NCBI GenBank assembly: GCA_020634975.1
Contig: JACKAQ010000003.1
Location: 248,001 to 312,000, forward strand
Origin: JACKAQ01 sp020634975 [NCBI: Calditrichia bacterium]
GTDB lineage: Bacteria > Calditrichota > Calditrichia > RBG-13-44-9
Direction: 5' to 3'
DNA length: 64,000 nucleotides
Both the position numbers and the translations under genes were made by a program. Positions within the stretch are counted from its first letter, which is position 1. The number at the start of each line of letters is the position of its first letter. Positions 57,172-64,000 of this stretch are shown here, piece after piece. Below the pieces are notes generated by a model, which saw only the letters and a list, made by a program, of their open reading frames with translations, was not told where the DNA came from and made no database searches.

Positions 57172-58076
57172 TATCCAATGTTGCTGTCGTCGATGAATCG
57201 TTTGGTAATGTCGCCATATTTGTCAATCCGCCGGTCGCGCAGGAAGGGCCATCCGCGCCGCACTTCCTCAATTCGCGCCGGATTAATTTCCGCGATCAAC
57301 GTTTCCTCTTTATCGATCGACGCTTCCGCGATGACCACGCCAAACGGGTCGGCTAAAAACGTGGTTCCCCAAAACTGGATGCCCGCTTCGCCGGGAACGG
57401 TTTTTTCGTGCCCGATGCGGTTGATTGCCGCAACATACACGCCGTTGGCAATCGCGTGACCGCGCTGAATGGTTCGCCAGGCATCGCGCTGTTCTGCGCC
57501 AAGTTGTTGTTTTTCATGGGGATGCCAGCCGATGGCCGTCGGATAAAAGAGGATATCCGCGCCGCGCATCGCGGTCAGTCGCGCGCCTTCCGGGAACCAC
57601 TGATCCCAACAAATCAGTGTGCCGATTTTCGCCTGCGACGTTTCGAACACTTTGAAACCGAGATCGCCGGGCGTGAAATAAAATTTTTCGTAATACGCCG
57701 GATCGTCCGGAATGTGCATTTTGCGATAGATGCCGTCGATCTCGCCAGCCGGATTCAAAATCGCCACGGTATTATGATACAATCCCGCCGCGCGCGCCTC
57801 AAACAGCGATGCAACGATGGTCACGTTATGTGATTTCGCCACTTTTGCGAGCGCATCGGTGGACGGTCCGGGAATGTTTTCTGCCAGATTGAACAAATCG
57901 ACATCTTCGCACTGGCAAAAATATTGCGATCGAAACAGCTCCGGCAGACAGATGATCTGTGCGCCATCTTTCGCTGCCTGTTCGCTGAGATGAATCGCTT
58001 TTTGCAGGTTTTCGTCGGGATTTTCCGATGCGGACATTTGCACCAGCCCGACCACATATTTATCACGAGGTTTCAT
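57171..58076 (-). CDS. aguB: N-carbamoylputrescine amidase
   Basis: 301 residues of the nitrilase superfamily. Triad: Glu46 in CLPELF, Lys119 in YRKMHIPDD, Cys156 in ICWDQWFPE. It hydrolyses N-carbamoylputrescine to putrescine, carbon dioxide and ammonia, completing the agmatine route with the next gene. A GGCGGA site precedes ATG 58076. Confidence 0.96.
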   Translation of the reverse strand: MKPRDKYVVGLVQMSASENPDENLQKAIHLSEQAAKDGAQIICLPELFRSQYFCQCEDVDLFNLAENIPGPSTDALAKVAKSHNVTIVASLFEARAAGLYHNTVAILNPAGEIDGIYRKMHIPDDPAYYEKFYFTPGDLGFKVFETSQAKIGTLICWDQWFPEGARLTAMRGADILFYPTAIGWHPHEKQQLGAEQRDAWRTIQRGHAIANGVYVAAINRIGHEKTVPGEAGIQFWGTTFLADPFGVVIAEASIDKEETLIAEINPARIEEVRRGWPFLRDRRIDKYGDITKRFIDDSNIG

Positions 58077-58179
58077 TTTTCCGCCTTTCGTTCAACAAAA
58101 ATTTCCAAAATAGAACCGTAATAAACTAACGAATCGCGAGAAAATGAAAGTGAAAAGTAAATTTGTGGTTGTCGTTTTT

Positions 58180-58321
58180 TGCCGCTAAGGCGCGAAGGGC
58201 GCAAAGTTGTTAAGGAGAATATGCAGTTAATTCTGAAATCCTGTCTAAAATTAAATAAAAATTGAAATTCAATTAAAGAATCCGCAGATTTTACATTGTG
58301 AACTTTGCGCCCATGCGGCAA
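58180..58321. repeat. Imperfect inverted-repeat element
   Basis: The left arm (about 58180-58208, TGCCGCTAAGGCGCGAAGG then GCGCAAAGTT) is repeated inverted at about 58298-58321 (AACTTTGCGCCC then ATGCGGCAA). The core of about 90 bases is AT-rich and has no gene. The right arm ends 32 bases before the YjbQ start. Confidence 0.7.
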
Positions 58322-58352
58322 ATATGTTGAAAAAACACCCGGAGCAACCCAC

Positions 58353-58793
58353 ATGAAATGGATTCAAAAATCGATCAAGTTAACAGCGAAAAAGCGCGGT
58401 TTCCATATTATCACACATGAAATTGAGCGACAAATTCCAGAATTGCGTGATTTGCGAATAGGTGTTGTGCATATTTTTATTCAACATACGTCGGCTTCGC
58501 TGAGCATCAACGAGAATGCGTCGTCCGATGTGCGGCTGGATATGGAATCGCATTTCAACGAGATGGTTCCGGAAAATGCACAGTACTATCGCCACACTTT
58601 TGAGGGTCCGGACGACATGCCCGCGCATATCAAAGCATCGCTGCTCGGCAGCAGCGTTACGGTTCCGGTGAGCAACGGGCAGTTGAATTTGGGCACCTGG
58701 CAGGGCATTTATCTCTGCGAACATCGCGATCACGGTGGATCGCGGCGGCTGGTGGTGACTGCCTGGGGAGAATCGGGTGAGCAGGTTGGGTGA
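58353..58793 (+). CDS. YjbQ/UPF0047 family protein (second copy)
   Basis: 146 residues: FIQHTSASLSINENASSDVRL, DDMPAHIKASLLGSSVTVPV, GQLNLGTWQGIYLCEHRDHGGSRRLVV. It contains the classical HTSASL and LGTWQGIYLCEHRD blocks and is closer to the typical family than the copy at 22727-23158. Start ATG 58353 with CGGAGC upstream. A stand-alone gene preceded by an inverted-repeat element. Confidence 0.92.
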   Translation: MKWIQKSIKLTAKKRGFHIITHEIERQIPELRDLRIGVVHIFIQHTSASLSINENASSDVRLDMESHFNEMVPENAQYYRHTFEGPDDMPAHIKASLLGSSVTVPVSNGQLNLGTWQGIYLCEHRDHGGSRRLVVTAWGESGEQVG

Positions 58794-58798
58794 AAAAA

Positions 58799-58846
58799 GC
58801 GGTTAGCGGTTAGCCATTAGCGGTTGGCGGTTTGCCATTAGCGAAA
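58799..58846. repeat. Short imperfect tandem repeat
   Basis: GCGGTTAGC-type units and two copies of GCGGTTNGCCATTAGCG-like sequence follow each other directly after the YjbQ stop. Confidence 0.75.
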
Positions 58847-58927
58847 CAAAAAAAATCAATTTTAGATTACATTACATCGATCTAATTTTTTCCTCTGTGC
58901 TGCTCCGTGCAAAAATGGCAAAAAACA

Positions 58928-60484
58928 TCATTTTACAACATATTTGCGAATCAGATACGCCGGTGTGCAACTCCACGAATGGCAATAGCTATTGACGTGA
59001 TGGCTGCCATACGGCGATTTCCAGTGATCTTCCGGGTCGAAAATTTCCCAAAATGTGCTCGCGCCCAGCTCCACCATTTTTCCCCAATACGATTGAATCA
59101 GCGAAATAGCTTCTGTTTGCAACCCGCATTTGAACATCGCTTCGGCGGTGTAATGGTAGATAAACGGCGTCGCCGGTTTGACGGCGTCCGGTGATTTGAT
59201 GGTCTCCCGGAGCAATTTTGCACCGGTTGGTGCGTCTACCACCTCTGCCAAAATCATCCAAATTTGCGATGCCCACGATAGCTGCCGCGAATCGCCGCTC
59301 AGGAAAAAATACGGTGCATCTTCTGATCGCAATTGCATCGCCGCCGCCGTCATTTTTTCGATGATTTCCGGCAATTTCGCCACTTCATTTTCCCGGGAGA
59401 TGACTGTGGCGAGCGCCATTATTTGTTTGAACGCATGGATGAACAACCCCTGCATCGCTGCCTGTTTGTCCAGTTCCGGCTGCCAGTCGATGAACACCCA
59501 ATATTTCCCGTGATCGTGAAACAAGCCGTTTTCGTCGAGATATGCCAACGCGACATCGAGCTGTTTTTTGGCAACAGGCCACAGCCGTTCGGCGGTCTCC
59601 CAATCATTGCTATTTTCAGCATAATCAAGAAGATACGCGCCGTACATAATCGCAAAATCGCTGATAAATTCCGTGCTGATGTGCGGCTGCGGCTGTTCGT
59701 AAACGCATGCGGGAATGCGTCCGTCATCGTGAGCAAGCCCGGCAAAAAGATGTAAAACGCGTTTGTAAATATCGTAATTTTGGAAGGTCTGATACATCAC
59801 CTGCGCCATCAACGGTGAATCCGCCAGCCAGAGCCGCCGGTCGCGTTTGGGACCGTCCTCCGGCACGGTTTGGAAGCAATTGCGCAGCGTTCGCAGCGCC
59901 ACACGATCAATCTCGCGGAGCGATTCTGGGATACGTTCATCACAATATGTTTCGATATCCGGCGGTGCGGACGTCACCGTTTCACAGCGAAAATCGCCAA
60001 AACGAAAGCGATAATCGAACGAACAGGCCAACACTTCAATTTTGAGAAAACGGAAGGCAAAGCGCCGGGAAAGCCGCACGGTTTGCGGCAATTCGTCCAC
60101 AGTGATGATTTCATCCTGCAACCAGGCGCGACTGAGCGATCCCGAATAGGGATCGAACGGTTCGGCAATTTCCGACGGCACTTCGCCGAAAGTAAGTTTC
60201 AGCCGGAGCGGTCCGCCCATCGCCGCGCCGTCCAGCGACAGCGAAAATTGCAAATATCCAACGATGTGCTCGCCAAAATCGAGCACAAAATGATCACCTT
60301 CCGCAAATGACAATTTCAGCAAATCCGCAACCGGCTGCACATTTTTCATTTGCCAATTTTGGAATGCATCGGCATCGGCAACCGGTTCGACCACAAATTT
60401 CGGATATTTTATCTCACGAAATAACGCCGGTTTTAGCGACTCCGCGATTGCCAGCCACTGTTTTTGTTGTTCACCGAAACCCAT
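58928..60484 (-). CDS. Six-hairpin glycosidase, alpha-L-rhamnosidase-like (GH78 clan)
   Basis: 518 residues from ATG 60484; the in-frame TTG at 60490 overlaps the previous stop. A beta-sandwich part (FVLDFGEHIVGYLQFSLSL, then FRFLKIEVLA) leads to an alpha-alpha barrel with the rhamnosidase landmarks EDGPKRDRRLWLADSPLM (the general acid region), FIDWQPELDK and FWEIFDPEDHW then SHSWSCTP-like HSWSCTPAYLI. No signal peptide, so it acts on intracellular oligosaccharides. Shorter than most GH78 enzymes; the N-terminal carbohydrate-binding parts are missing. It is the last gene of the sugar operon. Confidence 0.82.
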   Translation of the reverse strand: MGFGEQQKQWLAIAESLKPALFREIKYPKFVVEPVADADAFQNWQMKNVQPVADLLKLSFAEGDHFVLDFGEHIVGYLQFSLSLDGAAMGGPLRLKLTFGEVPSEIAEPFDPYSGSLSRAWLQDEIITVDELPQTVRLSRRFAFRFLKIEVLACSFDYRFRFGDFRCETVTSAPPDIETYCDERIPESLREIDRVALRTLRNCFQTVPEDGPKRDRRLWLADSPLMAQVMYQTFQNYDIYKRVLHLFAGLAHDDGRIPACVYEQPQPHISTEFISDFAIMYGAYLLDYAENSNDWETAERLWPVAKKQLDVALAYLDENGLFHDHGKYWVFIDWQPELDKQAAMQGLFIHAFKQIMALATVISRENEVAKLPEIIEKMTAAAMQLRSEDAPYFFLSGDSRQLSWASQIWMILAEVVDAPTGAKLLRETIKSPDAVKPATPFIYHYTAEAMFKCGLQTEAISLIQSYWGKMVELGASTFWEIFDPEDHWKSPYGSHHVNSYCHSWSCTPAYLIRKYVVK

Positions 60485-60486
60485 TT

Positions 60487-62346
60487 TCAATCCGATGGCG
60501 AATTGAGCGGTTCGCTGACGCCAACCGTCGGGCGGACAAATACCAGCACCATTTTGCAGGGTCGATCACCGCGATTGACAATTTTCACCCGTCCACAGGC
60601 TGCGGGAATCAGCATCGATTCGAGATATTTGAGCGGCATTTTGCGCCCGTTTTCACCCCAAATTTCCACCGATTCGCCTTCGACCAGATTCACCGCAAAT
60701 CCGCGATCTGCGGTGTCGAATTCAAATTCCCGCTCAAATTCAGCGCGATGAACGTTGTAAAACGTGAACGATTTATCGTAAAGCACTTCCTCCCGCCAGC
60801 CGTCGCCTTCGCGGAGCAACTGCGGTTTGGCGAGTAAATTTTCCTGCACCCATTTTTTGCGTCGATCAAAATAGATGTTCTCGAACGCCCGTTCGATGTT
60901 CATCGGGCGAAGATTTCCCTCCAAATCTTTCCGCAGGTAATCGTAAATTTTGAACGTGAAAATGTAGGGCGTTGCGCTGATTTCCAACACCAGATTGCCC
61001 GTGCCGCTGCAATGCACCGTGCCGTTAGGAATAAGAAACAGGTCGTGCGGTTTTGCGGGTTCGCTGTTCACGAATTTGTCAAAATCCAGTTCCGTGCCGT
61101 TGCGATGTGACGCTTCCAGCGCTGTGCGAAATTCCGCCGGATCGCAATTTTCGGTCAATCCGAGATAGACTTTTGCATCCGGTTTGGCGTTGCTGATGTA
61201 ATAAGTTTCATCCTGTGTGTATGTTTCGCCAAAGTTTTGGCGCATGAAATTGGGGCGCGGATGACATTGGGTGGACAGATTTCCGCCATCGATGGTATCC
61301 AGATAATCCAGCCGGATCGGCCACTCATATTTGAACTGGCGCGCCGCAGCAGCACCCATCACCCGGCGATTTTCCTGAAACAACAGGCAATCGAACGAAA
61401 ATTCCAGTCGCACACCGTTTTTGGCAATGGTAACACCATTTTCCGGCACGATCATCTCAAACGACCACGCGAAATTGGGTTGCTCGGGATCGAGCCCCAT
61501 GTGTCCCTGCATGTATTTGCCGCCCCACGGTCCGGGATAAAACCACGGTCGCGGGCGAAACGGGGTTTCGGCAAGTTCGCGGAGCGCTGTTCGCAAATCG
61601 CTGCCGCTGACTGCCGCTGGTTTCGCCGAGTCCGTCAGATCGATAAAGCAATCGATTTCCGGCAGCAGCATCCGTTTTTGGCGATTCAGCGCCGGCCAAT
61701 CGACAAAATAGGTGCGTTTGTAAAAATCGCCGAACGGCAGAATTTCGGTTTCGCCGAGGCAGGTGATTTTTTTCCGGCGGGCGCGAAACTGGATTTCATC
61801 TTTGGGCACATCGATGTACCAAATTTGATCAAATAACTCGACCAAACCCGCACCGCAGCCGTAAAATATGGTTAATTTTCCGGATGCCTCACCGCGCGCC
61901 ATTGCGGCTAAAATGCGATTTTTGGCGATTTTTTCGGCATCGAAAAACACATCCGGTCCCATCGGGAAATGGGTGCCCCACAGCGGATCGTCACCGCCCA
62001 AAAACGGCGTGATTTTTTCGCGAATCACTTCGGCAGGCAGCAAGCAATCGCGCACATCCCACCATTCGGGAAAAATATTGTGTTTTGCTAATTGCGCATC
62101 GATGCCGGAGCGAAACGCAGCCCAATCCGTGCCATGAAATCCGTCGATCGCCAGCACCCGCAACCCGTGCGGAATTGCTCCGGCAATGCGATCTGCGAGC
62201 GCCGGATAGCCACCGGTTATTTCTCCGGCAGAGATTTCAAATTCGGGAAGTGTATCAAATAAACCACGCGGAAAAGTGGTTTGTGATTTTGGCAATGGTG
62301 CAACAAACGGATCGCTCGTGTTGGCATCCGGGGAATTTACAGACAT
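60487..62346 (-). CDS. Class I mannose-6-phosphate isomerase-like cupin enzyme with N-terminal extension
   Basis: 619 residues, about 300 more than simple phosphomannose isomerases. The extension has a degenerate kinase-like start (GLRVLAIDGFHGTDWAAF, without GKS/T) and an ITCLGETEILPFGDF stretch. The second half has PWFYPGPWGGKYMQ, and CHPRPNFMRQNFGETYTQDE with the metal-binding His/Glu pattern, and LIPNGTVHCSGTGNLVLEIS. Proteins of this length annotated as class I isomerases occur in many sugar-utilisation loci. AAGGAG precedes ATG. The following GH78-like gene starts 3 bases upstream of its stop. Confidence 0.75.
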   Translation of the reverse strand: MSVNSPDANTSDPFVAPLPKSQTTFPRGLFDTLPEFEISAGEITGGYPALADRIAGAIPHGLRVLAIDGFHGTDWAAFRSGIDAQLAKHNIFPEWWDVRDCLLPAEVIREKITPFLGGDDPLWGTHFPMGPDVFFDAEKIAKNRILAAMARGEASGKLTIFYGCGAGLVELFDQIWYIDVPKDEIQFRARRKKITCLGETEILPFGDFYKRTYFVDWPALNRQKRMLLPEIDCFIDLTDSAKPAAVSGSDLRTALRELAETPFRPRPWFYPGPWGGKYMQGHMGLDPEQPNFAWSFEMIVPENGVTIAKNGVRLEFSFDCLLFQENRRVMGAAAARQFKYEWPIRLDYLDTIDGGNLSTQCHPRPNFMRQNFGETYTQDETYYISNAKPDAKVYLGLTENCDPAEFRTALEASHRNGTELDFDKFVNSEPAKPHDLFLIPNGTVHCSGTGNLVLEISATPYIFTFKIYDYLRKDLEGNLRPMNIERAFENIYFDRRKKWVQENLLAKPQLLREGDGWREEVLYDKSFTFYNVHRAEFEREFEFDTADRGFAVNLVEGESVEIWGENGRKMPLKYLESMLIPAACGRVKIVNRGDRPCKMVLVFVRPTVGVSEPLNSPSD

Positions 62347-62386
62347 CCCAACTCCTTGTTTTCTAGTAATTTAACAATAGGCTTCT

Positions 62387-62472
62387 TAACCGCAGAGATC
62401 GCGAAGTCCGCAGAGGATCCAGAGAAAAAATATCGATATTTCCTCTGCGAACACTGCGTTCTCTCCGGTTTA
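62387..62472. repeat. Imperfect inverted repeat, MITE-like
   Basis: Two arms of about 31 bases (62387-62418 and 62441-62472) are imperfect reverse complements. Both contain CCGCAGAG or CTCTGCG blocks in 9-12-base periodicity; the AT-rich spacer holds the palindrome ATATCGATAT. Similar in style to the element at 58180-58321. Confidence 0.8.
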
Positions 62473-62482
62473 TTTGTTTTAA

Positions 62483-63400
62483 TTAATTTCCATTTTCCAG
62501 TTTTGGGTGAAATGCGACGCCGAGCGCGGCGGCAGTGTTGCCCAATTCCGCTTTGCAAATTTGCACTTTTCCGCGCGGAATTGTCCACGCGCGTTTGTTC
62601 ACCAGCGGGAGCAGTTCGGGCAAAATCAGGTTTGCGCTATTCATTACGCCGCCGCCCAACACCACCCGATCCGGCCCGTAAGCGTGGATCACATTGGTTA
62701 CTGCAATCGACAAATCCTCAACGTATGCGCGAAAAGTTTCGTAATATGCGCCGCCAATTTCCTGCACACTCTTGAAGAAATCGGGCAGCGGATCATCCAA
62801 TTTGTGAAATTTTGGGTGCGAATTTAAAATCCGGTGCATCAGCGCCGTTGCAGAGCAATAAATCTCGGCGCAACCGCGATTCCCACAGGCGCATTCCGGA
62901 CCAAACCGATCGATACTGATGTGTCCGCCGAGAATTCCGCCGAGCACGTCCGCGCCAAAATACGGTTGATTTTCCTTCACAACTGCACAACCCAATCCGG
63001 TTCCTAACGTCATACAAATTAACAACTTGCTGCCTTTTCCGGCACCAAATTTCCACTCGCCCCAGGCATAAGCGCGGGCATCGTTTTCCACAACAAACGG
63101 AAATCCCAATGCATCTGCAAAGGGCTGGCGCAGGTTTTTTCCGGCGAACATCAGCCCGGCACCGACATCATCTTCCATGATTCCGGTATCCGAATTGATC
63201 AGCCCTTTGATTGCCAAACCGCCGGCGTGCACGTCAACATCGCGGACCATTTGCCGGGCGTGATCGATCAGGTTCTCCAGCAAATCGCCTTTTTTGGTAA
63301 AATCTGCCAACGGTTGCTCAACAAAACGAAGGGTTTCACCGGATTCGTCAAAAATGCCGGTTTTCAAATTTGTTCCCCCAAAATCCATTCCAAATCTCAT
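62483..63400 (-). CDS. ROK-family sugar kinase
   Basis: 305 residues from ATG 63400 (overlapping the previous stop as ATGA). MDFGGTNLKTGIFD is the ATP phosphate motif, MTLGTGLGCAVV and GILGGHISIDRFGPECACGNRGCAEIYCS the ROK signature with the CxCGxxGCxE zinc motif, and VVLGGGVMN the adenosine region. Without an N-terminal helix-turn-helix it is a kinase rather than a repressor. Substrate likely glucose, mannose, fructose or an amino sugar; the isomerase next door favours a hexose. Confidence 0.92.
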   Translation of the reverse strand: MRFGMDFGGTNLKTGIFDESGETLRFVEQPLADFTKKGDLLENLIDHARQMVRDVDVHAGGLAIKGLINSDTGIMEDDVGAGLMFAGKNLRQPFADALGFPFVVENDARAYAWGEWKFGAGKGSKLLICMTLGTGLGCAVVKENQPYFGADVLGGILGGHISIDRFGPECACGNRGCAEIYCSATALMHRILNSHPKFHKLDDPLPDFFKSVQEIGGAYYETFRAYVEDLSIAVTNVIHAYGPDRVVLGGGVMNSANLILPELLPLVNKRAWTIPRGKVQICKAELGNTAAALGVAFHPKLENGN

Positions 63401-64000
63401 TGCTGCACCCCAAAAAAATGAATCAATCCATCGATTAAATGGCGCCGCCAATTGCCCCAGGTGTGTCCTTCGGGGTATTCGCGATAAACAACATCGTAAT
63501 TTTTTGCTGTCAGCGCATCGCGTAAACGACGGTTACCCGCCAAAAAATCGGTTTCTGCCGCCGGCAAAAACATCCCGCCGACAAAACGTTCAAAATGCCC
63601 GATATCCACATATAATCGGATCGGCTTGCGGTCACTTTCGCGAAATGCGTTGATCAACCGGTCATTTTGAAACGAGGCATAACCGGATTGGCTGTATGCC
63701 ATCCCGAAAATTTCCGGTCGCTGGAACGCGATATACGCGGCAATTAATCCGCCAAACGACGCACCCACAACCAGTCGCGACGACGACGTTGGCTTTGCAA
63801 GATAGCGCGAATCGATAAACGGGACGAGCTCATCCGTGTAAAATTTGACAAAATTATCGTTCATTCCATATTGCGTCATCCGGTTTGGCGATGCGGGCAA
63901 ATGGCGATTGGGCGGCGCCTCAAACACGGCGATAAGCGGCTCGATAAGCGAATCACCAATCAGTTGATCGAGCACATGCGGCACCTGCGCAAACTCGATG
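63397..64000 (-). CDS. Esterase-family alpha/beta hydrolase, 5' end beyond the window
   Basis: 201 residues seen, frame open to the window end, so the N-terminus is missing. Nucleophile elbow GASFGG, an Asp in RLYVDIGHFE and the catalytic His in YPEGHTWGNW follow the enterochelin esterase/Fes-like (Esterase PF00756) plan. Members hydrolyse sugar esters, siderophores or glycolipids. The stop overlaps the kinase start, so it belongs to the same operon. Confidence 0.85.
   Translation of the reverse strand, partial: IEFAQVPHVLDQLIGDSLIEPLIAVFEAPPNRHLPASPNRMTQYGMNDNFVKFYTDELVPFIDSRYLAKPTSSSRLVVGASFGGLIAAYIAFQRPEIFGMAYSQSGYASFQNDRLINAFRESDRKPIRLYVDIGHFERFVGGMFLPAAETDFLAGNRRLRDALTAKNYDVVYREYPEGHTWGNWRRHLIDGLIHFFGVQQ

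Overview
The window looks like a chromosomal segment of a Gram-negative bacterium of the FCB (Fibrobacteres-Chlorobi-Bacteroidetes) superphylum, most plausibly a Calditrichota-type lineage. The support is a type IX secretion (T9SS) C-terminal sorting domain with the usual NFPNPFNP signature, a PorV/PorQ-family outer-membrane protein, a TonB-dependent receptor with a carboxypeptidase-regulatory N-domain, giant two-component kinases with Reg_prop propellers, and many Lipo/PEGA/PQQ/NHL-type envelope proteins. The phylum is an inference; no rRNA or tRNA gene was found to settle it.

Layout. 1-9 kb: end of an AAA/DUF4143 ATPase, an RluA-family pseudouridine synthase, a protease-propeller-barrel envelope protein, a PQQ-propeller lipoprotein and PEGA protein, and glutamate dehydrogenase. 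9-15.3 kb: a cupin gene, a doubly broken nitroreductase, a DUF2892 protein, selenide water dikinase (selD) whose own active site is an in-frame UGA selenocysteine followed by a SECIS-like hairpin, an RlpA lipoprotein, purL and a LOG-family gene. 15.4-20 kb: a 1287-residue propeller sensor kinase with its NarL-type regulator. 20-25.5 kb: two uncharacterised proteins, a sigma-54 promoter with upstream dyads driving two micro-ORFs, and a four-gene operon (crotonase, histidine kinase, lone mannose-type PTS IIB, YjbQ). 25.8-30.7 kb: groES-groEL and an NtrC/NtrY-type pair. 30.7-44.7 kb: a mostly minus-strand envelope cluster (T9SS substrates, TonB receptor, FN3-like lipoprotein, PorV/PorQ, NHL lipoprotein, an apparently membrane-anchored winged-helix protein) and a divergent outer-membrane barrel. 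44.6-50 kb: small unknown genes, a PAS histidine kinase with a frameshifted sigma-54 regulator, and trpA. 50-58 kb: a secreted four-repeat protein with a long leader hairpin, selB coupled to an FMN-binding oxidase-like gene, a phosphatidylcholine-synthase-like gene, a MazF-type toxin-antitoxin pair and the agmatine-to-putrescine genes aguA-aguB. 58-64 kb: a second YjbQ gene and a carbohydrate operon (esterase, ROK kinase, phosphomannose isomerase-like protein, GH78-like rhamnosidase).

How it fits together. SelD and SelB are two of the four components of bacterial selenocysteine decoding, and SelD itself needs that decoding to be made. Three complete or near-complete histidine kinase/regulator pairs plus one orphan kinase show heavy two-component regulation; two of the regulators are sigma-54 activators, and the clearest sigma-54 promoter in the window drives two unknown micro-proteins. 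The most striking pattern is a module of about 100 residues that occurs four times in the secreted protein at 50139-51848 and once inside the propeller of the kinase at 15430-19293, about 35 kb away.
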